Notes: a model not told the origin generated them from the sequence alone. Numbered from the stretch's first letter, positions 10,925 through 23,033 are shown. The stretch is DNA of 64,000 nt from Lotus japonicus (GCF_012489685.1 NC_080043.1:37835127-37899126), one strand, 5' to 3'. Numbers and translations are program-made.

Positions 10925-11598
10925 GTCTTTGTAAGATCCGGATTTGCAGAACTGGATTTAATGTTTAATTTCCGACTCACGCGTAGGACCGGTGTAAGCG
11001 TGACAGGAGTTTGCTGTTTGGGAAAGTTTAATGAAGAAGAAAGTTCAGGAATTTCTTGAGGATAGTACCATAGTCGTTTTAGGAGTTAGTGCGAGTCGTC
11101 TGCACACCCGCCTTATGGCGAGAGTGTCCAGAATAGGCTAATTCCGCTCTTAAAGCAACGTTTAAGCGAAATTTCAAATCCTTGGAAAAATAAGAAGTTC
11201 TCTTTATTTTTCCCTCGACCAGTGTTTCATTTCGGAACCCTGGACTGTACGCACGATAGGTTTCACTTCTCGGAAGTCCGACGGCGCTAAATTCTTTTCT
11301 TTAAAAACTCTAAATTCAAACACTGATTGAAGACTTTTTCTATTCGGAGCTTTTAACGAAGTTTCCATCCGCGCTGCCAGATTTCTTTCGATGTTTCTAA
11401 TCTTTGTTCAGAACGAAGTTTTGTCATCTGACTTTCACAGCAAAAAGTAGTTTTTCGGGGCAATTTAACTTACACCGCTTTTGGATCATTTTTCTCAAAT
11501 TCAAGAAACCTGTTTTGAGTTCAGGAATTCTGTCGCCAGAATCTCGCTTAGAATTCACCGATGAACGTGCTGCAAAAATCGGAATCGCGAAATATTCA

Positions 11599-11628
11599 TT
11601 TTCCCGCGATTTCACTCTCCTATAAATA
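11599..11628 (+). promoter_or_regulatory. Core promoter of long-LTR copy 2
   Basis: The E2F-like TTTTCCCGCGA (11599-11609) is followed by the TATA box TATAAATA (11621-11628), as in copy 1. The leader to 11760 has no ATG. Confidence 0.5.
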
Positions 11629-12433
11629 GACAAAAAAAATCACAAAACTTACCCATTCACCCATTGGAGGCCGCGAGCTTGGAGGAGAGAAGAGGGAGGA
11701 AGAACTTCGTCGTTTCTTGACCGATCTTCGAGCTGTTTGTCTCGATTTCACGGCACGGAGGTAACTTACTTGATTCTTACCTTCGATCATTCTTTTTATC
11801 GCGTTTCTTTATCTCTTTCTGAGCTCAAAGTTTCGAGCTTTTCGTAAAACTGTTCGATTTTCCCGATTTTTCTTTAGATCCATCTTCTATACTTACCCAA
11901 CAACCTAGAACACTCGCCGTTGTGCGCCGATTTCGATCGAGTCGCCGAGGATCTGAAAAACTGTATAAAAAATCCTTTTGCGCACATATTGAAACTTTAT
12001 CGTCGAAAAGCCACAATCCGACTTAGTGCTTTTAGGATTAGTTGCTACAAATGCCGTTGTGAACGTTCCCATCAAATTTATTTTCCGAAGTTTTAACTTT
12101 GAGTTTTTGAGCTTTAATTTTGGACCAAAATGCCCCTAACTAGTCGTATTTCGACCCGGTCGTTCTAAAATTTTTCCGACAGTTTCTTTACCCTAGTTTT
12201 ACCCTAAAACTACCTAGGAATTAAATTAGATCGAAGAAAAAGCGTCAGAACCTTTTTCTCTTTATGGCCGAGAGCATGTTTTAAGGGGGGGAGGATTTCG
12301 TTTTTGCGATAACTCGTCCTCTCGTGCTCGATTGTTGTACTCTGAATCTTCGAACGCCTTTTCTATCTTTAATTAGCTGTTTTGTGATCGGGCTAATCGA
12401 TTTTGTGTTGATTTCTGCTTCGTTTTCTCCAAG

Positions 12434-12511
12434 GTTCAGTTGAAGGAACTTTGGGTACTACGGAGCTTTATTGTGAGGAGAACCTATACCGCGAGGCTGG
12501 AACAACTCGAG
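12434..12511 (+). other. Predicted 78-bp internal exon, copy 2
   Basis: Acceptor TCTCCAAG| and donor CTCGAG|GTTAAC bound exactly 78 bp, open in the same phase as copies 1 and 3. The donor is weaker than in the other two copies. Confidence 0.4.
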
Positions 12512-13534
12512 GTTAACTTACCTATTAGCTAAGATTGCATGATAGGCGTCGATAAATTCGACTTGTATATTACTTTGATATTGGATATGATGATGAATTA
12601 TTGCTATGTTGTTTTCATAACATGTGTTGTTGATGTTGTATTAAATTGTGCGCCTTAACGCGATTTCGGAGCGAAGAATCACTGAACTGATTCCTTTTGA
12701 TCTTTCAGGTTGGATGAACAACCCTAGGCAAGTCCAAACTCGAGGTTTGAGACCTAGCCATCGTTTGTATACTTAGACTTTCCCCGGGGGTTACATTTGG
12801 GGGGATTTTGGCAAACTTAGAATGATTAGAATCTTGGAAACTAGAGACCTTAGGGAACTAAGTTTTCGAAAATGAAACTCATAACTTGACTAATTCAACT
12901 TGAAACATTTTTATTAATGAATAAAACCATAGGGAACTTAAATGGGTTATGATTGCGAAAGACGGGCAAATGTTGACAAGTCTTGTCACTATTCGGGAAT
13001 TGGTGGAAGCCACGGAGGCGATCTACGGTGAAGAGAGGCGGTCACCGAGTACTCTGGTACTCTTTCATTGGGGTTTATGTCGTCTTGGTCGACATTAAAC
13101 ACTTGGGTTTACACATTGAGATCTTCTTTAAGATAAACACTTGCGTTGTGAGGACGATTCGATGTTTGGCTAACCATATTGCATCATGCATACATTCGAG
13201 GTTTGTACGATCGAAAGATTGGGCCTCGGTGAAGTTGGGACGGCTTCACGAAGGTTGGGACGACCTTCATCGAAGAACACTTGGATGTATCTTCGGCATA
13301 GCGGGCAGAGTGGTACGACCTAGGGTGGTTGGGACTGATCTGACTATGCATGGGTTGTAAGCGACACCCGAGCAGAGTTGTCGACACTAGGCCGGTGTAG
13401 GGCAGACTCGTCTTGCCCATCCCAAACAACTATCCGGTTCATATTGAATTGCATTTCACGCATACATTCACCCTGACTGGAATTGTGTGCTGTTTGCCTT
13501 ACTGAATTAATGTTAGAGCCGATAACATGCTAGG

Positions 13535-13610
13535 AATATATATATATATATATCTATATATATATATATACACATATATATAAACCTTCTCACACATATA
13601 TATATACCCC
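13535..13610. repeat. TA-rich microsatellite in long-LTR copy 2
   Basis: Interrupted (TA)n runs lie just upstream of the predicted ORF exon of copy 2; copies 1 and 3 lack them at this place. Confidence 0.85.
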
Positions 13611-13677
13611 TTATCACATGATGTTTGTATAATTACTCTATTCCGTGAGTTGACCCTAGCGCCTTGGCTTTGGTTTC

Positions 13678-13998
13678 ATGTTTGTGTTTGGGCGGTCGGC
13701 CTGCTGCCAAATGTCGATGGCTGATTGGGTTTCGATGGTCTCTCCCTCGGGGGGGATCAGGTTTGAGCTGGTTGACCGACATGCCCCCATCGCTTGGGTG
13801 ATCGATCCTGTGGATAATCGGGCGACGTATCGGGGAAGGGTCATGGAGGACCGTACTGACGAGCGTGGACGTCTGACGAAGGGAGTACTACGACGCATGG
13901 AGCTGAGCTTCAACTTGCCGCCTTCAGTTCGCTGTGGACTCGGACTCCGACGCCGACGTTGACAGCTACTCGCCGAGCGACGAAGGAGAGGAGGAGGA
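13678..13998 (+). pseudogene. Conserved LTR-resident ORF, copy 2 (frameshifted)
   Basis: The frame starts at ATG 13678 and keeps the blocks CQMSMADW, SPSGGIRFE, AWVIDP..NRATYRGRVMEDR and LSFNLPP. It then runs off into an arginine run and stops at 13962. A different frame over the same end reads VDSDSDADVD... to a stop near 13998, matching the acidic tail of copies 1 and 3. An indel, with loss of the proline-rich middle, therefore separates head and tail. Confidence 0.6.
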
Positions 13999-14471
13999 TA
14001 TGTGAGCAGTACTGGGAGGGTAGGTTTAGGCAGGCGTCATATTTTGTGTAGAGCTCTGATTCGTTTGTTTTGGGACAGGGTAGGTTCCTGATGCATGGCT
14101 TTTTGTGTGGTTCTCTTACTGAGGGATCACAGTGACTTAGTCGGACCATAGGGGTCTTTGCTTAGGCCATTTCGAGGCCGACTTTCTCTTGGAGGATTGT
14201 ATTTATAACTTTCTCACTCACATTTCTGGATCTGTATATTTGCCTACGGGCACACTACTTTGGAGTCACTGCGAGTGCGCGTGACGTTGGAGTGCAGCTG
14301 AGGCTGTACATGTTTATATGATGTACATCGGTTAGTTTAGTTTGCTGGTTTATGTCTTTATTTTCTATCGCCTTATTTAAAGAGAAAAAGAAAAAAAAAT
14401 AATTGTTTTCCGCTTAAGGTTTATTTTTGAGTTACTTAAGTGACACCCGAAAATCGGGGTGTTACAGTCTT

Positions 14472-15184
14472 CATCATCACCTTCATCAGTGTTTGACACA
14501 AAAGCAATACTCTTATTCTTCTTTTCAAACCTCCCACTCAGTTTCAACTCAAATGTCTGCAAAGAGCCAATAAGTTCGTCAACCTTCATGTTCTCAATGT
14601 CTTGAGCCTCCTCAATCGCAGTGACTTTCATAGCAAATTTCTGAGGAAGAGATCTCAAGATCTTCCTTACAAGCTTCTCATCTGGCATAGGTTCTCCCAA
14701 AGCAAATGAAGCATTAGACAAGTCACGGACACGCATGTGGAATTCTGAGATAGTCTCTTACTTCAGTCATCATCAAATTTTCAAATTGAGTAGTGAGCAT
14801 CTTAAGTCTTGACATCCTTACTCGAGTAGTTCCTTCATGTGCAGTCTTCAGAATTACCCAAGCATCCTTTGCCACAGTACACGTATTGATCAGCCTAAAC
14901 ATATTCTTGTCAACTCCATTAAAGATAGCATTTAGAGTCTTTGAGTTTCCAAGAGCAGCTTCATCTTCAACACTGGTCCATTACTCTTCAGGTTTCTCCA
15001 CAACAGTAGTAGTGGTGCCTTCAACCTCAGCCTTAGTGGGGTGCTTCTAACCCTTGACAATAGCTTTCCAAGTCTTGTTGTCAATTGACTTGAGAAAGGC
15101 TGTCGTGCGAACCTTCCAGTAGTCATAGTTAGTACCATCCAGAATGGGTGGCCTATTGACTGATCCTCCCTCCTTGTTATCCAT
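14472..15184 (-). pseudogene. Sirevirus gag, N-terminal part (UBN2-like), broken
   Basis: The frame starts at ATG 15184 (MDNKEGGSVNRPPILDG), 52 bp inside the primer binding site. It has the Copia gag pattern TNYDYWKVRTTAFLKS, followed by the UBN2-like region ending KLVRKILRSLPQKFAMKVTAIEEA and ELIGSLQTFEL. Premature stops are visible at 15049-15047 (TAG) and 14993-14991 (TAA), both where a tryptophan or glutamate is expected, plus a frameshift near 14757. The second long-LTR unit separates it from the zinc-knuckle part. Confidence 0.85.
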
Positions 15185-15235
15185 GAGAACTTGAATAAAA
15201 CTCCCTGAAGCTCACCCAACCAGAACAAGGTGCCT

Positions 15236-15249
15236 GCTCTGATGCCAAT
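15236..15249 (-). other. Primer binding site of the Sirevirus
   Basis: On the minus strand the bases after the LTR end read AT then TGGCATCAGAGC, close to the usual TGGTATCAGAGC complementary to initiator tRNA-Met. Confidence 0.85.
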
Positions 15250-16125
15250 TGTAATTCAGGTTCCCTGTAGTACGAATGTCCTGCACGATGCTAGGACAAT
15301 AGGTTCGACAATCGCTTAACAGTAAAAACATAACTTAAACCAGAAACAACAAAACACAAGAATTGTTAACCCAGTTCAGTGAAAAACTTTCACCTACGTC
15401 TGGAGGGTTTGCACCCAAAGAAAGGAAATCCACTATCTCAAGATTCAGGAATTACATACACTCATGAACACGACAGTTCATATTTCACTTCCTAATCTAC
15501 CCAGTGTATTTCTACTTAGAATCTCAACCTAAGTATGAGAGCCCCTCTCACTTTCTCTCAATCACTGCCACAGTGATTGGTGAATACAACGAACAATCAG
15601 AGTTTGAATGTAATCAAACACACAGAACCCTTCTTTGCTTTATAGAATCAGTGAGCAAAGAGGATTCACAACTAACAAAGGACAAAGCACAAACACAAAT
15701 CCTAAAACACTTGATCTCTCTCTTTAGCTTCGGTGATCTTCAAGTTTTAGGTCTTCATCCTTTTATAGACTTCAGCAGCGGTAGCATGGGCTCTAGGGTT
15801 AGCATGGGCTGAAGAAACAGATTGCAGCAACATCAATTCAAAACGCAATCTTGATAGATTCGGTTTACTTATTGCACAAGTAAAGATAGAAATCAATCTT
15901 TTAACAAAGATTGTTTCAACAAATAACAACCCACAATTAAAACCCTTATGGAAAAGCTACTTGCTCCTAAAGTAACTCAAAAACATATCTTCAGTAAATC
16001 TTCAGAGGGCCCACAATAAAAACTCAAGCTAAGAACTGATGCCCTAGCTACACGGATTCATATGCCAGGACATCTGCCTCGACAATCGGTTGTTATGACA
16101 CAATGCAAGACAACATGTACCAACA
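15250..16125 (-). repeat. Sirevirus 5' LTR (876 bp)
   Basis: It starts TG and ends CA on the plus strand and lies between the primer binding site and the flank TAATT. Its last 64 bases match the left edge of the window. Confidence 0.88.
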
Positions 16126-16340
16126 TAATTGTTTTTACGAACGTTGTGGTTGCTAATACTTTTCACATGCGTAAATGACACCCGAGTTCAGAACTCTGAC
16201 GCAGACCAGTTTTCTTTTTGTTTTGAGGGTTCCAATTTCTCTTTAACCATTAGAGGCGACTCTTTACTTTATACTATGTGTTAATCCTTTATAATATTAT
16301 TTTTTTATTCGTCATCCCGCCGCGACTCTGGTTGCGATAG
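16126..16340. other. Unclassified LTR-like debris
   Basis: The segment contains phrases such as GAGGCGACTC and CGCGACTCTGG, seen near the LTR ends and primer sites of some Gypsy elements. No complete structure is present. Confidence 0.25.
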
Positions 16341-16341
16341 T

Positions 16342-16566
16342 TTGGCTCATTTTAATCCTTCATATTTTTCCCCAATGAAACTCTTGGCTCTAGAGATAGC
16401 TTTGATATTACCTGTTGTTGAAGGAGCTTTATCCACTATGAATATCAACAAGAATCGAATGCAAAATTGTATGGGAGATGAATGGTTAAATGATTGTTTA
16501 GTTACTTATATAGAGATACATATATTTAATAGCGTTGAAAATGAACAAATTGTACAGAGAGTATGA
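16342..16566 (+). pseudogene. hAT-type transposase, C-terminal dimerisation fragment
   Basis: About 75 codons read LALEIALILPVVEGALSTMN, then KNRMQNCMGDEWLNDCLVTY and YIE..IF. This resembles the C-terminal dimerisation region of plant hAT / zinc-finger MYM-type-1-like transposases (usual pattern STMNI.K..LRNRMGDEWLND.LV.YIE). A stop follows at 16566, where the family normally continues with a QNMK.RR motif. No N-terminal zinc finger or catalytic domain is nearby, so this is an isolated remnant. Confidence 0.7.
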
Positions 16567-16744
16567 AAACTCGTAGAGAACAATTATGATGTGCTTTCTT
16601 TTAATAGTATACGTTTTATTTTTTATTTCAAATTTATATGTACATATTGCCAACACAACATCAAATTTCTAGATCCCTATATGTGTCTCATGTATCGTTA
16701 CTATTGTGATTGTGATGATAAAAAATTAAAATTTAAAGAAAGAA

Positions 16745-16856
16745 GAGTTGCAAAAATGATGAGTGGGATGAAGGGTGAAGAGTCTCGGGTTCGAACCCGA
16801 AAGAATGATTAATTTACTAAAATTTCTAACAATTAACATTTCCCTATAAAAAAAAT
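16745..16856 (+). repeat. SINE, family 2
   Basis: A tRNA-like B box (GGGTTCGAACCC, about 16790) is followed by the tail AATTTACTAA...CTAACAATTAACATTT, shared with copies near 34384-34500 (-), 39930-40040 (-) and 51127-51272 (+). Confidence 0.6.
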
Positions 16857-17400
16857 TGCTAAATGTAAGAAACTAGAGAAAGACGAGTATAATAGATGGT
16901 AGAACCGTCTTCAGTTTGGATCGTGTAAAGAAAACGAAAAAGAAAACGGCTCAATGATATAAGAGAAAGAGATTAATGTTACAATGTGGGCCTAGTTGTA
17001 TCAAGCCTTGATGCTCTATTTTTTTTTTTGTGTCTGTTCAGACAACAGGTTTTTAAATTGACCAAAAATATATTAAGCAATAGGCTTTTTTTAACGTTAA
17101 CAAGGTTCTATATGTAAATTTCAAAAAGAAAACTTTAACGTTACATGATCATTGTTGATGCAGATGAATTCCTATTGGGTAATATCATACTACGTCGGGA
17201 GAGTCCTCGTACCTCGATCAAAGTGACTGGCAAAATGAAATATGCATAACTTCCTTCAGATGCTTCTTACGAGTATTTCTAGATGCTCCACAACCGGTGA
17301 ATCCTCCCTCTACCATAAGGGAGAAAAATCTCTATCGATGAATCACATATCCTCCTTAATGCATGTGATTCAGATCTTGTTCGCCTCTTATCTCACATCT
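16857..17400. other. No recognisable feature
   Basis: AT-rich, with a T run near 17020. No ORF or repeat structure could be assigned. Confidence 0.4.
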
Positions 17401-17715
17401 TAGCCCTGAGGTTAGGGATATTCTTTCTATCTATTCTGCTGCCTTTGATCTCGACCATGAAGTGACCAGGAACTTTGACACCCTCAATGTTCTCTTCCAT
17501 CCAGGCTCGGTGATCTACAATGCCAAAAGTTCTCATCTGTCCTAGCTCATGCATTTCTATCTCTTCGCTCATATCAACCTAGTTTTTCCATCTTCACCAA
17601 TCTCTTGATTGCATCATGAAGAATGAGACACTTATCAATAGCGTGGTTGTACCTATAGTGGAATGTGTAGTGCTTCGAGGTGTCTGTGGTGTTGCTTACT
17701 TGGGGCGATGTTGGT
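17400..17715 (-). pseudogene. Ty3/Gypsy gag remnant
   Basis: Read on the minus strand near 17690-17600 the translation gives EHYTFHYRYNHAIDKC followed by LHDAIKRLVKM. This resembles the plant Gypsy gag segment of the form YC.FH...GH.T..C..L...I..L. Stops are frequent further on. It is a short degraded trace only. Confidence 0.4.
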
Positions 17716-19168
17716 CGGGAGATGCTAGCGAGCTCAAGGTATATGACTTAATTTTGGATGGGTTGGCGTTTAAGGGAGTATTTGAGGAAAAAATCCCCTT
17801 AGGACCATATTAGTAGAATCTTGAATGCTTAGAACAACTTTATTGGGCTTTTTGTTGTTTGGGCCTTTTGATTTCAACTTCCCTAGGTGGGTGGTCTCAC
17901 ATTCTATTGATCCAAATCCGCCTAGATGATGCTCCTTTGATGATGAATTTCATGGATCTTTCCTTGAATTTTGCTATCTTTTTGGGTTGATGAGTAGCCA
18001 AAAAAGTGCGAATGAATGTTCATTTTGGAGGGAATCCACCACTAAACGAAACATACTGTTAGGGAGGAGGCTTGGAATTAAAGAGGCCTCATGGTAGAAT
18101 CTCGCTAGAAAGGATCACAAGAACTCACGATCCTATATCTAACTCGGGCCAAGGAGTGTGAGGTCCTAAACATGACTCTATTGTTGTGATGGAATAATTA
18201 GTTAGAAAGTTTATATTATCTAAGGATGGATCTTGGTGACATGGATCTAAACCGGGTTAGGGCGGCCTTACGTAATGTCTAAGGAAAAATTCAACTTAAG
18301 ATGGGGGTTTTGGCCCCTAAGAAACTCATCTCATTCTCGTACTATCTTGAAGTGCTCACGTGAGCCAGTGTCACCTCGTGTATGGTTTAATAGTAGGTGG
18401 CTTTCGGAATCTATTAGGTAGTTGGAACACTGCAAGCCCAAAGGAGAATGAAGTGAAGAAAGGGCGTAATACCCCTATGATCTCTCTTGGGTGAGTTTTC
18501 ACCGCTTTCTAACCCATGTTGTGTTTTGATTTAGGAGTCACAGTGTATGCTTTATTGTTCTATTGAGGGGCGCAGCTAAGCTCTGCAATTCGTAAATACA
18601 CAGTTAGGCGGCTACATTTTCTAGTAAGATTGGGGGAGGTGGGACCTTAACATTCTCAACTAGGAGGGGAATTACAACTCTTTGATTATTCTCTTGGGCA
18701 TGGTGCAAGTGACCATTCAACCTCCTTATGAGATTATAGTAGAGTTTTATTGTCACTCGTGCAACTTAGTTGTCGAGAGGTTTCTATTGTAGTGGTGAGC
18801 GCAGCTAGTTCACCTCTACGTCCATGTGAGCATCATTCTGATTATTATTGCCTTCGTGAATTGTAAAGGTACTCCTTCTCGCGAAGGGTTGTGAATCTCA
18901 TGTTTACTTCTTATAACCACCATAATAGAGTTGAATGAGAGTATGAGTTAACGTTCCCCTAAAATCCTACCGGTGTTCGAATGTAGACATACCGAACCTT
19001 AATAGGGGTGAATCCGATTAAGGCTCAGTGTTCTGCAAGTTAGAAAGCTCCTTTGTGTAGAGCTTCAATCTTCTAGTATCCCGACGGTGACGGTGGGCAC
19101 CAGGTTAGGTATTTACAAGACACTTTAACTCTCAAGTTAGAAAGACTGAGAAAAAGATAGGGCATAGA
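17716..19168. other. Degraded, unclassified (probably LTR-retrotransposon) DNA
   Basis: No ORF above background. The segment near 19080-19110 (GACGGTGACGGTGGGCACC) looks like the reverse complement of a Gypsy-type junction, which would fit the gag trace to the left. No LTR pair could be found by eye. Confidence 0.3.
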
Positions 19169-19192
19169 GAGAGAGAGAGAGAGAGAGAAAGT
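19169..19192. repeat. (GA)n microsatellite
   Basis: About 11 GA units in a row, flanked by unremarkable sequence. Confidence 0.95.
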
Positions 19193-19430
19193 TAGGATTA
19201 TGTTATAAAGAGTGTTTACATAAGCGATGCCTCTCTTTTATGTATATATATGTAGGGTTGTCGTAAACTTGAAAAGAATAAGTTAAGATATTATCTTGTA
19301 ATAGATATATCAAATAATAATAGATATTACCTAAATTAATAATTCTTATTCCATTTGTTGTCAATGACCTATTTTTATTGGGTCAATGGATTGAGCCTAT
19401 AATATTTTCCACAACAACAATATTTACCAC

Positions 19431-20194
19431 CAGGGGCGGAGCCAGAAATTTTATGAGGGGGTGCTAAGATCTAAAGTAATATGAAATATAAGAAAATTCC
19501 ATTTTTTATCACATAATACAATATATCAAGGGAACTGGGTAGTGTCAAGCCAACAAATAATTTCGTTCGAGCAGTAAAACTCAATTCGTCTTCTCGTAAA
19601 CTATTGAATAACCATCATTTGAGCTTCCCCTCTGGTAGCTTCTAGCACTTATAGCAAGAGATGAATAAAACCAATGAGCACCCAACCAAGTCTAAAGAAG
19701 GTTGTTCATTTCATTGCCCCTTTTTACTAGTAGAATAGAAAAATTGTACAATCATTTACTTTTGAAAAGAAGAATCTATAGACCAGAAAAAAAAAAATTA
19801 GGGCAGCAACGTACCAATTGAGGAAGATGAAACAAGATTTTGTTGATCAAGTTTTTGAAGCAACCAGAAAAAAAAAACCCTACGTTGAAGGCTTGAAAGT
19901 TGAAGCAGAGGCAAGATTGAAGTTAGCGCAAAGTTTTTTTTGTTTTTGCTTTCAAAAAAAGGACAGTACTCACTTTATCTGTACTCAATTCGTGTGAAAG
20001 AAGCTAAAAGTGATAATATATTAAAGCTTTGCAAAGGTCACACACAGTACAAAATAGAAAAGAGAGCGTGAGTTATGGGTGCTATCCACTTGAAAAAACA
20101 TATGATATGAACTTCAAATTTTTTTTGTTAATAGAAAGTGAAAACTTCAGGGTGGCTACAGTAGGGAGAAACCCCCATTGTGCCTCCGCCCCTG
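19431..20194. mobile_element. Non-autonomous hAT element (764 bp)
   Basis: Terminal inverted repeats CAGGGGCGGAG.../...CTCCGCCCCTG bound the segment. A perfect 8-bp duplication TTTACCAC flanks it (19423-19430 and 20195-20202), which is diagnostic of hAT transposition. The interior has A-runs and no transposase ORF. The GGGGCGGAGCCA terminus is a common motif of plant hAT MITEs. Confidence 0.88.
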
Positions 20195-20389
20195 TTTACC
20201 ACATAGAACAAGATAGGAAACATAACATGAAGAAGTGTGGAGCTACGTACAAGAACTGGATAAAGTTAGTTTAGTTAAGAAAGATGGGTCACATGACCAT
20301 TTTTACTTTCATTTTAATTTGAGATTTTAAATTTAATTTAACTACTAATAGTACATAATTGTTCTCATTTCTCACAATAACAAAAATTC

Positions 20390-22940
20390 TCCTATACAAC
20401 TTTTCACGACAAAGGAACTGGAAGATGTGCTTTTTTTATGCACTTGGAAAAGGCTCCAAGGTTGGATGGGTTTCTTGCGCTTTTCTACCAGCGATACTGG
20501 AACATTGTGGGGGATGATGTGGCACATGTATGTCTGCAAGTTATGGACATATCTTTCCATGTATGGTAAATAAGACGATTGTTGTCTTGATTCCTAAGCT
20601 TAAGAAGCTTGTGCATGCAAGTCAGTTTAGGCCAATTAGCATGTGTAATGTTATTTTCAAAATTATAAATGAGATGATAGCTAATAGGTTAAAAGTTATT
20701 TTGCCTAATATTATATGTTACACTCAGTGATTTACAAACAATGCTCTCAAAGCCTTTGAGTGCTTTCACCACATGAAGGAAAAATTGTTGGTCGTAATGG
20801 CATGATAGGATTCAAACTGGATATGTCTAAGGCATATGACCATGTAGAGTGGCCTTTCTTATCTTGTGTGTTGCAACAGATGAGTTTCCCGGTCATTTGC
20901 CTTAAGCTTATTATGGATTGTGTTTTAACTGTTAGTTTATCTATTCAGCTGAATGAGAATCCCAAGCGCCCTTTTCTCCGAAACGGGGTTTACGCCAGAG
21001 AGATCCTTTGTCCCTTACTTGTTTATTATACGTGGGGAGGTTTTCTTTGCTCTTATTCAAAGAGATATTTCTACTTCTGCCTTGTCTAGTATTAGTATTG
21101 CGCGTAATGCACTGTTATTTCACATTTGTTATTAGCAGATGATAATATTGTGTTTGCTAAGGCGGAGGCCCAAGTGACAAAGAACATTTTGGGTATCCTG
21201 TCCTCCGATGAGAGAGCTTTTTATCAAGCTACAAACCTTGATAAGTCGATGTTTTCGGTTAGCCAAAATGTGCATGGTAATCGATTTTATGAGCTTAAAC
21301 AATTATTGAGTGTAATGGTTGTAGAAATCTTTGACAAGTACTTGGATTTTCCTACAATCATTGGCAAGTTAAAGATGCATATTTTGAATTTTGTCAAGGA
21401 AAGTGTGTGGAAGAAGCATAAGGGTTGGAAGGAGAAATCCATTTCTCGAGAGGGGTGGGAGGTTTTTATCAAGGCGGCTGCACATGCTATTCACTCCTAT
21501 GTGATGACATGCTTTCTTTTGTCGGATGGGCTTTGTGACCAATTCGAAGGTAAGGTTAGTCAATTTTATTGGGGTTGTGATGTGACCCGATGAAGCTTGC
21601 ATTGGATTAAGTGGAGTAAACTGTGTCGCTTAAAGTGGGATGGGGCCTTGGGTTTAGGGATATCAAGGATTTCTTTCAGCCCTGGTGGTGAAGATTTGGT
21701 GGAGGAACTATTCTCATCCTGAATCCCTCCTTAGTAAGATTTAGAAGGCAGTCTACGTCCCCAAGGGTTACGTGGGGCGAAAAAAATCCATAGATCGAGT
21801 TATAGTTGGTCAAGTATTCTTGGTGCTGGTTGGATCTTTGAGAAAGGCGGAATGTGGAGAATCGGGAATGGTCATGGGTTTACGTTTGGAGTGATGTTTA
21901 CCCTATGGGTCTCCAGCTTGTGGTAACCGTATGGTGGCTGTCAACTTTGGGGTGCAGCGAGTTTCTCGTCTAATTTCTTCTCTTCACGGGGGTTGGAATC
22001 GGTCCCTCCTTGATATGATTTCCCTTGGTGATGGTGGCTCAAATCCTTGCAATTCTGCTGCTCCCAAAAAGATGGGATGATATGTTGTTCTGGCCCGATG
22101 CACAAGATTGTGTTTACACATAAATGTTGGGATATTAGTTTATTTTGAGGACAAAGAGTGCCTCCATAATGTCCAAGTCGGTTGCTAGTTCTTTCCCACC
22201 TTCATTCTGAGCAAAGGTCGAGAGCTCACAAACATTACAATAGTGTTAAGAGGTTTTGTGGAGGAGTTGTATGAAGGCACTGCCAGTACTCGTGGCATTG
22301 CTCCGTCGAGGTTTGGGAGTGCCTTCAATATGTCCCATATAAAATTCGAAGGATGAGACGGTGTAGCATGTGCTCCGTTCTGGTGTGATTTGGTGTTGTA
22401 GCCTGCTTGTGGGATGCAATCTAGTGCTGTCACGTGAAAAGACATGCAGAGGTAGCAATAGTTCTCTACCCTCTCGGTGGCAGTGATCGTGGGACGGTTT
22501 CTACAAGCTGAACTTTGATTCAGCGATGGATCGTGATGGTGGTCCGTGGCTTGGGGGTGATTCGTGATGGTGGTTGGCTGGTGTTTGCAGCTGCTACGAC
22601 GACGCAGATTCAGGTTCTTTCACCTGTTCATGGTGAAGCTCTAAGTCTTCGTTGGGCCATGGCTCTTGCTATTAATGATCTTGGGTTCTGGGCGGTGTGC
22701 TTTGAGACAGATTGTTTCCAATTGTTTGAGATGTGGCGGAAGACTGGTAGAGGTCGCTCTTAATTATTAGCTTTGGTTTAGGAGTCTCGTCCTTTGATTT
22801 CTCAGTTTGATTTTGTTGATTTTCTTTTGTTTTTCGTTGTGGAAATTGTATCACAAACTTTTTGGATATATTCTAATGCTTGTTCTTTTGGCGATGTTGT
22901 TTGGGTGAAAGATGTTCCACGAGTCTTATGTCATTTGTAA
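20390..22940 (+). pseudogene. 5'-truncated L1-type LINE with RNase H
   Basis: Fragments lie in order on the plus strand. They are an RT entry region (YQRYWNIVGDD in a shifted frame near 20490), TIVVLIPKLKK...FRPISMCNVIFKII (20575-20680), GFKLDMSKAYDHVEW (20810-20855) and LLADDNIVFAKAE (21130-21170, an ADD-type catalytic motif). They continue into the LINE thumb/connection (21180-21590). An RNase H-like segment follows at 22500-22770, with KLNFDSA and HGEALSLRWAM.LA..LG...CFETDC. Multiple stops and frameshifts inactivate it. Its 3' end lies about 430 bp downstream of the stop codon of the gibberellin oxidase gene. Confidence 0.85.
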
Positions 22941-23033
22941 ACGCGGATATTGTGCCCTCAGTGCCTTCTTTTGAAATACCTTTAAAAATAAACAATTTTC
23001 ATATTTCAAAAAGACTCCAAAAGAGAAGAGTAA

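Larger units (their letters stand above)
10930..14466 (+). mobile_element. Long-LTR unit, copy 2 (3,537 bp), inserted in Sirevirus gag
   Basis: It begins TGTAAGATCC, ends GGGGTGTTACA, and has the perfect TSD GTCTT (10925-10929 and 14467-14471). Copy 1's landmarks recur in order: TATA box, AUG-free leader with donor at 11760, a 78-bp exon (12434-12511), and the conserved ORF (13678 on). It also carries a (TA)n-rich stretch at 13535-13590. It is shorter than copies 1 and 3 and its ORF tail is shifted out of frame. Both insertions in this Sirevirus lie on the plus strand, opposite to the host element. Confidence 0.85.
1..16125 (-). mobile_element. Sirevirus-type Ty1/Copia retrotransposon, with two nested insertions
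   Basis: Reading right to left, the order is 5' LTR (15250-16125), tRNA-Met-type primer binding site, gag, protease, integrase, RT, RNase H, a third ORF, a polypurine tract and the start of the 3' LTR (1-64). Domain order PR-IN-RT-RH defines Ty1/Copia. The two-knuckle gag with coiled coil, the SIRE1-like integrase and RT, and the extra 3' ORF point to the Sirevirus genus. Removing the two insertions (4014-8074 and 10930-14466) and adding the missing LTR portion gives about 9.3 kb, the usual Sirevirus length. The 64 visible bases of the left LTR differ from the right LTR at 4 positions. Gag and the third ORF carry stops and frameshifts, so the copy is defective. The right flank after the terminal CA is TAATT; the matching left TSD lies outside the window. 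Confidence 0.92.

Noticed and set aside
16062..16125. Similarity between the window start and 16062-16125 as an independent repeat
   Set aside because: Explained fully as the two LTRs of one Sirevirus.
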